Shown piece by piece: positions 49,001 through 56,148 of a DNA stretch of 64,000 bases. Under the pieces are notes generated by a model. The model was given only the letters and a program-made list of their open reading frames with translations, ran no database searches and was not told the origin of the DNA. Source of the DNA: Hyposmocoma kahamanoa. Lineage: Eukaryota > Arthropoda > Insecta > Lepidoptera > Cosmopterigidae. The stretch covers positions 7,587,237 through 7,651,236 of the forward strand of contig NW_020654748.1 of the NCBI RefSeq assembly GCF_003589595.1, read 5' to 3'. A program made the position numbers and the translations under genes. Each line of letters starts with the position of its first letter. Within the stretch, counting starts at the first letter, position 1.

Positions 49001-52000
49001 GGTCTTTCCCTTTTCCTTCGAACGCCTTTACACGTGCGCTCAATCGCGCACGATTGCTGTATCGCGCGCGATAGTGTCTGTGTAAAGCCCGCTAGTCATT
49101 AAGTACCATTATCATAGATATTAGTGCATTGTTGTAGGTACCCGTAACTGCTATAGAAGAGGAATTGAATAACACAATGCTTTCTTCTTTTACAAACAGA
49201 ATAATTACTCAAACTCTGTGAACAACGTCAACCAAAATACATTGACATTTTTCTTATATAGGTGCTGCTCAACGTGCTAAAATGGGTCATGAAATTCGAA
49301 ACTCCTAGCCTAGATCCTTAACCCCAATCTTTAAATAAACAAAAATAATGAAATTGCTTTGGTCTTTGCAATGCTAAACGTCAATATTGATTCAGGCTTC
49401 CAAGAAGATGTTACTTCAAAGCATATTAACTCCCATTAGTTTAATGTATCTCCGAATTAAGGTTCGCGCTCATGTTTTCACAATTTATTATTTGATATAT
49501 TAATAAAATAAATATGTAGGCAATATGAAGTAACTACAGCGTAGTGGGTATTTTAAAGCTAGCAAATGACCTATGTGTAAACAGCCAAATGTTATAACTA
49601 TCATACGTAATGTCGCGCAACTCTCGAAGGTGAGTGAAACCGTGACATTCTCACTGTTATATAGTCATCCGAAATGACCATGATTTGGCTTAGGAAGGTA
49701 CATATAGGTGTATAACACAGGACGCGATATTTCTGTTTAATTCTTACATTACGTTTTATAACTACAATAAAATCAGGATTTAATTTGGCTAGAGAAAATA
49801 TATGTATAGAGAAGGGATTTTTTATTTGAGATTGTAGGCTAAGTAGACCCATAGATTAAGTTAGACGAACGATGCATCGATAGCTATGTTGACCTTGATA
49901 TAGACGGCAGGGGTAGGTGGCGCGTATGCACCCAGTTTGGCCTACGGCCAGGCTAAATGCGTCCACCGGCGTCGGCGCGCCAACGACGGCCGAGATTTTT
50001 ATTGAAAACAACCGCCGGATTCGATGGAGGCCGCGTCGCATTGACGGCTCGACCTGCGCAAATTCATCACACACTTCCTAGAGTCAATGGCGAGGACATA
50101 TGACTATATTTACACTTGTCCATCAGCATCTAGCGCGTGTCACGTCGGCGATGCGAAATTCTCGCGACGTCAATTCGTTGCGCTCACAGCTAGCAAGGCG
50201 CTGATGTATGAAATTAGTACGTTTTACATTGTTGCTGGCGAAAGTCCATGTTCTCAGATTGTATGAAGTACGTGGGTGAAGGGTGACATGTATGTATTAT
50301 TTCAGTCGAAATTACACAGAGTAACATCAAATTATGTCATCTTTTAGCTAATGATAAGTGCTGAAAGCCCCCATTCATTTAAGACAAGTTACTAGAAGTG
50401 TTCAAGTGACGCAGTTCTCATTTGCTCTATTGTGTAACAGATCGATTGGTTCTTAAAACGAAAGGAATGTAAACAGCATAATTAATTATCTTCAAACAGC
50501 GTTGCATCTACAGCTGAAGTGACACATAAATCAACAGTTTGAAAATCGCTGCCAAAAAGTGATATTAGCTCACGAATACGCTAATTGTCAAGTATGCTGA
50601 TGAATATGTTGTTTTCGTCCCTATTACCCAATTCCACTGAAGTATTTTTATCAGAGGTATTTTAAAAACAAACTTCAATCGAAAAGTATCGAACGAATTT
50701 CCTCACCGAAGACCACATGTAAAGGAAGCAATAAGTATTTTATTGCGCACCTTAAATAAAAACGAGATCAAGGTTAGACCGACAGATTTATAGCAATCAA
50801 GGTCAACCGGAAGATAGCTCTAAGTGCATTCTATACCTATATAGCTTAATCGAATTAAACATACAACAGACGTAGGTAATACGTTAGCCATAACATTACG
50901 ACTGTCTACAACAAAAATCATACATACATGGTTTAAACCACAATACAAATATGCACAAGCGAAGGAAATGTGGGAAATCCACGTTGGATGATCGATCATA
51001 AAGTCCATTTGCCCTTTGAAGCACATAAATAAAAATCAAAATAAAAGCACATAAATAACTATAGTTGACACAGGATCAGTTATAGTTATTGCAGGTCCGT
51101 TACTCGTTTGTATTGCTAGAATTCAGAAAATAAGTTTAGTAATAATGAAACAGGCCATATAATGAATTATGCAATTTTTCTCTAATTCTATGTTATGCGA
51201 GTTTCACTGGGAGTAATTACCCCACAGATATGATTATGATATGCATAGCTACAGATGAAACCTTTGAGTTTCCCGATGTGGGTTTGTAGCAAAACGTTTA
51301 ATAAAAATTCATTTTTATGTAGTAGAATGCATAGGTACACGTATTTTCAGAGTAGAAAATTCGAGCTCGATAAAAATAAACATAACTTTTATTGCGTAGG
51401 TTAATTACAGTCATTCTATGGGTTCATAGAGCTTAAGAATAGGGGTTCAAATACGAATGCCAGTTATTGCTTTTCTGCAACTTTGGGCCGACATTTAGTG
51501 TCGCAATACAACACTCATTTTTCCAAAAAAAAAAGCGTTTGTTTATGCTGATTGCGTATCATAAAATGTTTTTATGATGTTGTTTACCAAAGTGTCCTAA
51601 ATTATTGTTCAGGAAGTTTCATATGGAGTGAAACAATACGACTATTGAAATTTGCACAGGCGGGCTACGTTGGAAAGCATGTCACAAACAATAAACAGAT
51701 TTTTTTTAAATAAGTGCCGGCGTCGTCAGGGTGTTAGTAATATTGAGGTCAGATGTCTTCGCCGGCAGCTGTCGAAGTCCGGTGACCGATACTATCCCAG
51801 AATAAATAGGATATAAAGAGACACGCCGTCGGTCGTTCTGGATTTAATAATGTGGAATTTATCTACAAACAATACTTTGATGTTTTTTCGACCGCGCTTT
51901 TGTAGTGTTTCTCAGTATGTGATTAGATTCAAACCACACAAGAAAATATAACGAATTATGTTGATTTTAATGGAGTATAAACTGGTTACGAAAACATTTA

Positions 52001-52360
52001 TGTTTTCCATATACGAAATAAATAATTTATTTATTTTGTCACCACTATTTAGGTGTTTAATAAATCGAGAGCTTATTTTATGCCTACGCGCGATTACAGT
52101 AGAGTCGTTTAATCATCCGCTTTTTGATTAATGAACACACTGTAACGCCGGGTTAACCAATATTATTGCTGGAGTGTGGTTTGTTTACACCGGCGTCCAA
52201 TGTTTTCTTGCTCCGCGTTTCGATGGACTGGTGATAATGGGCGTACCCTGGTGACGATGAGCGGGGTGGCGAGGTCTGACCCGCCGACGAGCCGCAGCCC
52301 CCAGTTGGTGTCGCGGCTCTCCCGGCGCAGTGTCACCACGAACGTATGCAACCGCCCCAT
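27916..52360 (-). CDS. Zasp66: Zasp66-type PDZ/ZM Z-disc protein (ten coding exons, 368 aa)
   Basis: Exons in transcript order are 52360-52247, 47548-47400, 43537-43457, 42948-42762, 36649-36503, 35031-34984, 33694-33606, 32327-32192, 28868-28800 and 28002-27916. All junctions are GT-AG and the phases close to 1107 nt. Residues 1-87 are a PDZ domain with NWGLRLVGG as carboxylate loop. Residues 88-177 are a Pro/Ser-rich linker. Residues 178-226 contain PYRTTPLVLPGAKV and TESYLRHHPNP. Residues 243-272 hold the ZM-type motif HKQFNSPINLYSDQNI. The C-terminus reads NSFKRLMYNVLGDTEF. These blocks match Drosophila Zasp66 in order. Family members bind alpha-actinin and help assemble myofibril Z-discs. 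There is no LIM domain, as expected for Zasp66. The start is the ATG at 52358-52360, giving the usual short PDZ N-terminus. Confidence 0.93.
28356..28585 (+). repeat. Unclassified ~300-bp repeat, copy 3 (3'-truncated)
   Basis: It runs from tttatgataccaagtgacga through ataacagttgcagtgccgct and agatctgaggggcattttca to the cgaaacgcagtaatgctcac segment, where it stops. It is intronic in Zasp66. Confidence 0.65.
28800..28868 (-). CDS. Zasp66: Zasp66 exon 9
   Basis: The acceptor is attggcag and the donor TTC|gtaagt, 23 codons in phase 0. It encodes RQAPTPRPMKQPEGKPKGKQ then TTF, a basic, proline-rich linker that aligns in position with the basic GKKP-type linker of Drosophila Zasp66. Confidence 0.9.
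28976..29206 (+). repeat. tRNA-derived SINE, family B (copy 1)
   Basis: The head is aacctcggtggccacggaga (box A region), then box B ggagttcgattcccgac at about 29022-29038, ggaccaatttgag, a body, and a (TTA)n tail at about 29188-29200. Relatives lie at 36888 and 15500. Confidence 0.7.
29313..30487 (+). mobile_element. Penelope-like element, 5'-truncated (264-codon frame at 29336-30130)
   Basis: The open frame starts in the last part of the reverse transcriptase (KIQFTMKQEN, AFLDVLIKRN, THTDRYLNGNSHHHP). It runs through a basic linker and ends in a GIY-YIG endonuclease domain ([10 protein letters not shown] ... [36 protein letters not shown]) with TAA at 30128-30130. The upstream TAG, with no start in a protein context, shows 5' truncation of a frame that should be several times longer. 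The YIG triplet is SFG here, because one codon is lost relative to the copy at 4575. The 3' end shares the terminal motif ending gtttcatttcc. Confidence 0.9.
31005..31158. repeat. Short inverted-repeat element with tRNA-like arm
   Basis: The outer ends attaatacaaagatcgaaca and gtgttcgatctttgtattaa are perfect inverted repeats. Inside, cgaaccgacgtcttctagca and tgctagaagacgtcggttcg form a second perfect palindrome ending in the box-B-like ggttcgaatccggcc. The unit could have formed from a tRNA-like sequence duplicated in inverted orientation. Confidence 0.65.
32192..32327 (-). CDS. Zasp66: Zasp66 exon 8
   Basis: The acceptor is gcccaacag and the donor AAG|gtatat. The first base completes a Pro codon. 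It encodes HKPTMLYDPAKSETFRALQE, then EGLGDVV and QEVPTPVQTKVFTAPPNK. The YDP..S.T.RA.QEEG and PVQTKV blocks match Drosophila Zasp66. Confidence 0.95.
33606..33694 (-). CDS. Zasp66: Zasp66 exon 7: ZM-type motif
   Basis: The acceptor is ctcttcag and the donor CC|gtgagt. It encodes MVHKQFNSPINLYSDQNIAN then SIRQQSSPL. HKQFNSPI.LYS..NI is the conserved internal motif of the ALP/Enigma/Zasp family implicated in alpha-actinin binding. Confidence 0.96.
34984..35031 (-). CDS. Zasp66: Zasp66 exon 6 (48 nt microexon)
   Basis: The acceptor is gggaactcag and the donor AAG|gtggtt, 16 codons VAESVLQRVVGEDGNK. It aligns with the VADTMLHKVVG segment of the fly protein that lies between MKQR and HKQF. The donor is somewhat weak (gtggtt), and an in-frame TGA follows 36 nt into the intron. 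Confidence 0.88.
35032..36502. other. Zasp66 intron 5
   Basis: AT-rich, about 1.5 kb. I see no coding sequence and no recognised repeat in it. Confidence 0.6.
36503..36649 (-). CDS. Zasp66: Zasp66 exon 5
   Basis: The acceptor is cgtttcag and the donor AGG|gtaagt, 49 codons in phase 0 at both ends. It encodes PYRTTPLVLPGAKVRREPGP, then TESYLRHHPNPAIRAPPHHD and YRDTVMKQR. This is one of the most conserved Zasp66 segments. Phase 0 at its start makes it compatible with the alternative first exon at 40624-40701. Confidence 0.96.
36888..37010 (+). repeat. tRNA-derived SINE, family B (copy 2)
   Basis: It carries cgacctcggcggcttagcgg, box B caggttcgaatctcggt at about 36939-36955, ggccaatttgggg, and tggttctggtctgggttgtc. 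The 3' part is short. Confidence 0.7.
37127..37437 (+). repeat. Unclassified ~300-bp repeat, copy 4
   Basis: It is a nearly full-length copy from tttttatgatatcaagtgac through agatctgaggggcactgcca and ggtaaggtggaagtacttcc to ctattgctactaaaa. It is useful as the reference copy for the family in this window. Confidence 0.75.
38320..40330. repeat. Diverged duplicated blocks in Zasp66 intron 4
   Basis: Block A at about 38335-38553 (aagagtaacgtgaaggcact, gagtaaacgccggcagctag, acagaggcgatggcaatttt) is repeated at about 39202-39403 in direct orientation. Block B at about 39620-39925 (gcagaaatt, gatgatagaacgttcacta, cagaagtgtgtcaatataat, ctcgcgaattataatttc) is repeated at about 39995-40310. Divergence is substantial, with many small indels. 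No coding potential is evident. Confidence 0.7.
40624..40701 (-). CDS. Zasp66: Candidate alternative first coding exon of Zasp66 (PDZ-less isoform)
   Basis: From ATG (40699-40701) the minus strand reads MAVNPNFFPNGYQDPMHPEE then EVVTNW, followed by a usable donor TGG|gtgcgt at 40623. It ends in phase 0, exactly the phase at which exon 5 (PYRTTPLVLPG) starts. The open frame extends upstream of the ATG and the exon is GC-rich against AT-rich intron, as for a promoter-proximal exon. An isoform starting here would lack the PDZ domain. It would otherwise read on to a stop after VRLTAY, so a terminal exon is the alternative. Confidence 0.5.
40788..42761. other. Zasp66 intron 4, distal part
   Basis: AT-rich. 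Short open frames at 41229, 41255 and 41713 have no recognisable product. A TTTAATAAAAGCC-type AT-rich stretch near 42210 is unassigned. Confidence 0.5.
42762..42948 (-). CDS. Zasp66: Zasp66 exon 4: proline-rich linker
   Basis: The acceptor is tgtggacag and the donor CAG|gtgagt. It encodes TPSPLPPSPAPWTGKGPESL, then PRTPVPPYGQFPVQYEGDYR and LLSPSSTRTDETFDES. It is a disordered linker between the PDZ and the PYRTTPLVLPG block. The entry splits an Arg codon, and the exit is phase 0. Confidence 0.9.
43015..43125 (-). repeat. Fragment of the composite SINE tail
   Basis: On the + strand gtccgctgttgggcacggat and ctcctctaaggaaaggctga resemble the inverted ggagacccgtgcccagcagt region of the composite SINE, followed by gactgcacgcgtttgctaag and attgtgaacc. 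Only the 3' part remains. Confidence 0.45.
43457..43537 (-). CDS. Zasp66: Zasp66 exon 3
   Basis: The acceptor is gtatgtag and the donor AG|gtatga. It carries split Arg codons at both ends around DVDREGPRGASHAPRSPIPN and AVAPPY. Because its length (81 nt) is a multiple of three and both ends are phase 2, it could be skipped without changing frame. Confidence 0.82.
43538..47399. other. Zasp66 intron 2
   Basis: About 3.9 kb, AT-rich. It holds one copy of the 300-bp repeat at 43750. No exon or other element was recognised. Confidence 0.6.
43750..44052 (+). repeat. Unclassified ~300-bp repeat, copy 5
   Basis: It contains gatatcaaatgacgcgaaga, ccactcagagctttaaatca, ggtaaggtggcagtacttcc and gagctgtactgctact. 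It is more diverged than the copy at 37127. Confidence 0.7.
47400..47548 (-). CDS. Zasp66: Zasp66 exon 2: second half of PDZ
   Basis: The acceptor is catttccag and the donor AAAG|gtaaag. It encodes VTPGTPAGRELVRGDIIAKI, then DDYDARDLRHEDAQNLFKNA and GNQIRIVVQ. GDIIAKIDDYDA and the H.DAQNL helix are typical PDZ strands and the alpha-2 helix with its ligand-contact His. Confidence 0.96.
48800..49085. repeat. CpG-rich block with repeated GCGCGATTG words
   Basis: gcgcgatt or its complement aatcgcgc recurs at least six times (for example gtgcgcgattagg, cgcgcgcgattgggcg, gtgcgcgattgatg, gctcaatcgcgcacg). The surrounding intron is AT-rich. There is no coding frame of interest. It may be a small mobile element or a methylated/regulatory block. 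Confidence 0.55.
49890..50180. other. GC-rich island inside Zasp66 intron 1
   Basis: It contains ggcgcgtatgcacccagttt, gtccaccggcgtcggcgcgc and ttctcgcgacgtcaattcgt, with an open minus-strand frame around ISAVVGAPTPVDAF. It is neither a recognised exon nor a recognised repeat. It could be an intronic enhancer, an alternative promoter or an unknown repeat. Confidence 0.4.
52247..52360 (-). CDS. Zasp66: Zasp66 exon 1: start codon and first half of PDZ
   Basis: The ATG is at 52358-52360. It encodes MGRLHTFVVTLRRESRDTNW then GLRLVGGSDLATPLIVTR, with donor AGG|gtacgc. The short N-terminus before the first beta strand and the WGLRL carboxylate-binding loop are typical of ALP/Zasp PDZ domains. The upstream 52361-52560 is GC-rich 5' UTR or promoter. 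Confidence 0.95.
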
Positions 52361-53153
52361 GACGAGGGGAGAGGGGTTCGATGCACTGGCGCGAGAACGC
52401 GCGCTCGTTGCGCGGACGGTGCGAGTTCGACGGGAAGACGCGGAGTTGTGCGCGCAAAATTAGCCTCAACGCAAACTCCTCACCCTGCCCCTCCCCCCGT
52501 GGGTCTGCACCGTCTGCATGTACCACTAGTCCACTATCACATACAACCCTGCGTCGCATTCGACCTACTTTGATTTACGGAAACTAGAGGAAATGGCGCA
52601 AATTAACTTTCTGATGACGTAATGTATGAACATCGTGTTTATTTACTGAATTAATTTTTGGATCGTGTTAGAGGACGTGCTCTACATTACGGGACGCGGG
52701 TTGATTTATTTTGTTGCGATACTAATTACTTTACAGGCAGCTGCATCTGTGCATATAATATCGTGTGTGTTTATTAATCATTAGACAATAATAAAACTTA
52801 TCAAAACACATACAATGAAAGTTATAAATCAACCTAGGATGTAAATATTTAATACAGCAACTTCATGTTTGTTTATTACAGGACACAACAACAAAACAGC
52901 AACCGCAATAAAAATGAGACGAAAGTAACTAGTGCAACTAAGTTGGCGCAAAAGTATGCAACGAATGAAAATAGTTATGATCAAGTTTTAATTCTTTTTA
53001 TATTGGAGTTCATACTCATTTCTATTACTTACGTCATTAAACCACAACGTTTCAGTTATAATTTTTCCAAAAAAGAACGAACGAAAAATAGATTAAAGAT
53101 AGGTATACAGCGTCTAGATGTATCGAGTGAAAATATGGACAAGTAGCCACAAA

Positions 53154-53431
53154 AAGTTTTTTTTTATATAATATCAGGAGACGGGACGAACAAGTCGTGC
53201 GTCTGACGGTAAGCTACACGCCTGTCCATAACAGTTGCAGTGCCACTCAGAGCTTTAAATCACCACCTGAGACGTAGGTTGACAAGTCCCATGTGCCTGT
53301 AATTTCACCAGCATCCTTACCCTTCTAAACCGGAACGCAGTAATATGCTAACATTACTGCTTGGCGACAGAAATGGGTACAGTGGCAGTACTTCCCTGGA
53401 CGAACTCTTTCATAAGGAGCTCTACTGCTGA
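53154..53431 (+). repeat. Unclassified ~300-bp repeat, copy 6
   Basis: It contains atcaggagacgggacgaaca, gtcgtgcgtctgacggtaag, agttgcagtgccactcagag and gaactctttcataaggagct. About 40 bp in the middle (the agatctgaggggcac region) is deleted relative to the 37127 copy. Confidence 0.7.
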
Positions 53432-54348
53432 AATGTATCCACTTTTGCTGAAAGCCGGAAATGTTTAAAACGTTTTACAATTCCATTATCTAGGTTAATA
53501 CGGATTTTGATCTTTGATCGTTTCATTTTAACTATAGGCTGGAAGCGTACTGTTTTATTTGCTTCTAGGCAGTAATATCGATAAATAGTGTATAAGTGTG
53601 TGGTATAAATAGACCATTAATCATGAGGCATAACGATCGAACTCGCTACGTTTTGGCAGCAATCGGCCGTTCAGATTTACATCTATCAGTTTTACATTTC
53701 CGTATAGAGAAACATTTGACGTTTACTAATTTTCAAATATCAGTTTCAATAACAAGGCGCGCACAATTGTGCAAGTTTACTACTGGTATCATTAAGATAG
53801 TAATGTGGACTTGGCATGCGAGCAAATGAGATTAGAGCCGAATACTTTCAATGCTACAATGCTCGGTAAAATTAATTTGTCATCGCATCATTCCAACTCT
53901 AAAAAGAGATGTACAAATGTATTGAGGTTACAAGGGTTTTTGTGTAACGCTGTAACATACCACATTTTACACTTTATTTATATAATGTTTTGGGAAGATA
54001 ATTTATGTAATATGCTGGTCGAACGAAATTTTAAAAATGCGCTTTCTTTAGCGTAGATACCGTTTTAATGACGAATTAATCAAATAGCAACAATGAAAAG
54101 AAGACATTTGGAATATTATTTGTAATAATTTTTTTTCCGAATCTAGTAATTTCATACGCATGTCGAGTTATACTCAAATTGCTGAATGGAGAACTAGTTA
54201 AATCGCAACACTGTTTTATTATAGCCGCAGCATCTTGGCCCTTTACGGGATATAATAACCTGCGCTGGTATTAGATTCACTGTGTGTAACTTATACCCAC
54301 TTTTATTTGTATGACAGAGAGCGTAACGGCCCAAGCTATCAGTCTTAC

Positions 54349-54484
54349 CTGGTTAGGTGGTCCCCTTCTTCTAAGTCCATAGAACCTGGTCTCGTCTGCT
54401 CTTGGTTTCTGGTGGGGCACTCGCCAGAACGGAGGCCTCTCGTACATCGGCATTTTAACTAAACTTTGGTTTCTACGATGTTAA
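54349..54484 (-). CDS. Zasp66: Candidate upstream alternative first coding exon of Zasp66
   Basis: The acceptor tttccctccag at 54485 and donor CAG|gtaag at 54348 define an exon with 31 nt of 5' UTR, then ATG (54451-54453) and MPMYERPPFWRVPHQKPRAD then ETRFYGLRRRGPPNQ, ending in phase 0. An in-frame TAA just inside the acceptor makes this ATG the first possible start. The frame fits exon 2 or exon 5 but not exon 1. An isoform using it would lose the first PDZ half or the whole PDZ. Splice sites are strong on both sides. Assignment to Zasp66 rests on strand, order and phase. Confidence 0.6.
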
Positions 54485-54847
54485 CTGGAGGGAAACAAAA
54501 GTTGAGACAAAGATTTTACGAAAACTTTAAAAGCTGAGTTCGTATTTTGTTAAAACTTTTGCACATCTCTACAAAACCTCTTAATACTTTCTTTCGTTAC
54601 GTAGAATTTCAAACTCTACATAAATTTCATAAAAGCATCAATGATAAATAACAAAATCATTTGTTACAGTGACTTGTTAAACATCACGGAACACTTGCAC
54701 ACGCTTAAGACATATCATTTCATACGTAGGTGGTTGGCAAACGAATTTATGAAATAAATAAATCGCGTTTTGATAAACAGACGACGCCATGGAGGATGAC
54801 GTTGTAAAGTGGGGGCGACTGGGAGGGCCCTATACGCTTGGACTCAC

Positions 54848-55060
54848 CAGAGGGCGGGGTGTAGCGTCGTTTCTTGCCCAGCGTCGCTCGGCCAGTGCCG
54901 GTTTGTATTATCTCGAATTATTCCGGGCAACATCAAACTATAGTCTATTTTTTGCTATGAGGATCGCGCGAGCCGTCGAATCGACGACGGGTTGTGCTTC
55001 AAATGATTTACAAGCCTGGCTTCGTCTGCGTCGCGCTGTTTCTGGGGCAATCAGAGATTT
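54848..55060 (-). promoter_or_regulatory. Zasp66: Candidate non-coding first exon / promoter of Zasp66 long transcript
   Basis: On the minus strand ccccgccctctg|gtgagtcc at 54842-54853 is a strong donor. The sequence upstream of it is GC-rich relative to its surroundings, and the next acceptor downstream is the tttccctccag before the 54349-54484 exon, 363 nt away. The transcription start is unknown, so the right boundary is a guess. Confidence 0.35.
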
Positions 55061-55735
55061 GCGACGACGCCGGTCAAGTACGCTGTCCGCATGGTGGATG
55101 TAGTTCATTGCTCTTCTATTCCACACGTACAAAACATGACACAGTATTGAGTATCATAGACACTTAGTTGTAGCTATATATATAATCGGGAATATTTTCG
55201 AGTTCAACGAACTTATCTTCCCACTTTTATGTATAATTGAGGAAATGTGAATGACACAGGAATTATTTTACATTTACAAACGGCCAATCATATTGCTGCA
55301 TCGAAGTAATCGTTACAACACAATATAGATTTCCGTACAATTACGATCAGACCGATCGTAATTGTACTGTCATCGATATCTAACGACATATTACCAAATG
55401 ATCGTATTATAAACTAATGAAAAAAATATTGTGTAATACGGTAACTTATATTTCCCATCTATTGAATGGGAAATAATAAAAGATTATATAAAAAAAAAAC
55501 TTTATTACGGAAGTAAAAATATAATAAATCTGTACAAGAGTATACAGGGTGACTCCTGAAAATCAGCTGTTCTATAAATTTGAGTAGAGTTACAACATTA
55601 TTATGGAACGGCTAGGTTATTATGCCAATCCAGAGGCGTCCTCTTAGTAAGTAGTATACTCATAGGTAGAATCAGGTCCCTAGTCTCGCAGACTTTTGGA
55701 GTCCTAATGTATATGAAATATCCTTATATTACACA

Positions 55736-56148
55736 CATCGAGTACATAACCAGAAATAGAGACGAAATAAGAGCCATCCATCCCTGGCAACTCATCAGGC
55801 TAATGGCAACTCATCAGGCGTTTGCGCTGAAATCACAAATTACAAAGCTCAAATAGTCCAGCGCCAACAACTGACCCCTGTACGGAGACATACCCGTATA
55901 TTCCAGAAATATTCTGTATTTATTGTAATAAAAATAATATAACTAATAACGGGGGGCTGTTCCATCCGGTGGTATCGAAAAAAAACAGAAAACATCTAAT
56001 TACAAAACAGTGTATTGACGACACCCGTCAATTGTTTCGAATTGGGGCTGGCCAATCGGAGCGCAGTTGTCACCGTAATGATTTGGCAGAATAGTTTTCA
56101 AACAAATTAAATGACATTTCGTCTCTACTTCTGGTTCTATACTCGATG
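55736..56148. mobile_element. hAT-like MITE with 8-bp target duplication (copy 2)
   Basis: The ends are CATCGAGTACATAACCAGAA and the inverted ttctggttctatactcgatg. The flanks 55728-55735 and 56149-56156 are both ATTACACA. It is 413 bp with the same internal order as copy 1 (gaaacaattgacgggtgtcg inverted near the right, ggccaatcggagcgcagttg, atattctg near the middle). It is non-coding. Confidence 0.85.

Larger units (their letters stand above)
47549..52246. other. Zasp66 intron 1
   Basis: About 4.7 kb. It is mostly AT-rich, with two GC-rich islands (48800-49085 and 49890-50180) listed separately. No coding exon is supported. Confidence 0.6.

Noticed and set aside
52176..52573. Overlapping open frames opposite Zasp66 exon 1
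   Set aside because: They are antisense or other-frame shadows of the GC-rich PDZ exon and 5' UTR, with no recognisable product.
54789..55103. Plus-strand 104-codon frame
   Set aside because: It is a low-complexity Arg/Ser translation of a GC-rich region better explained as a non-coding 5' exon or promoter on the minus strand.
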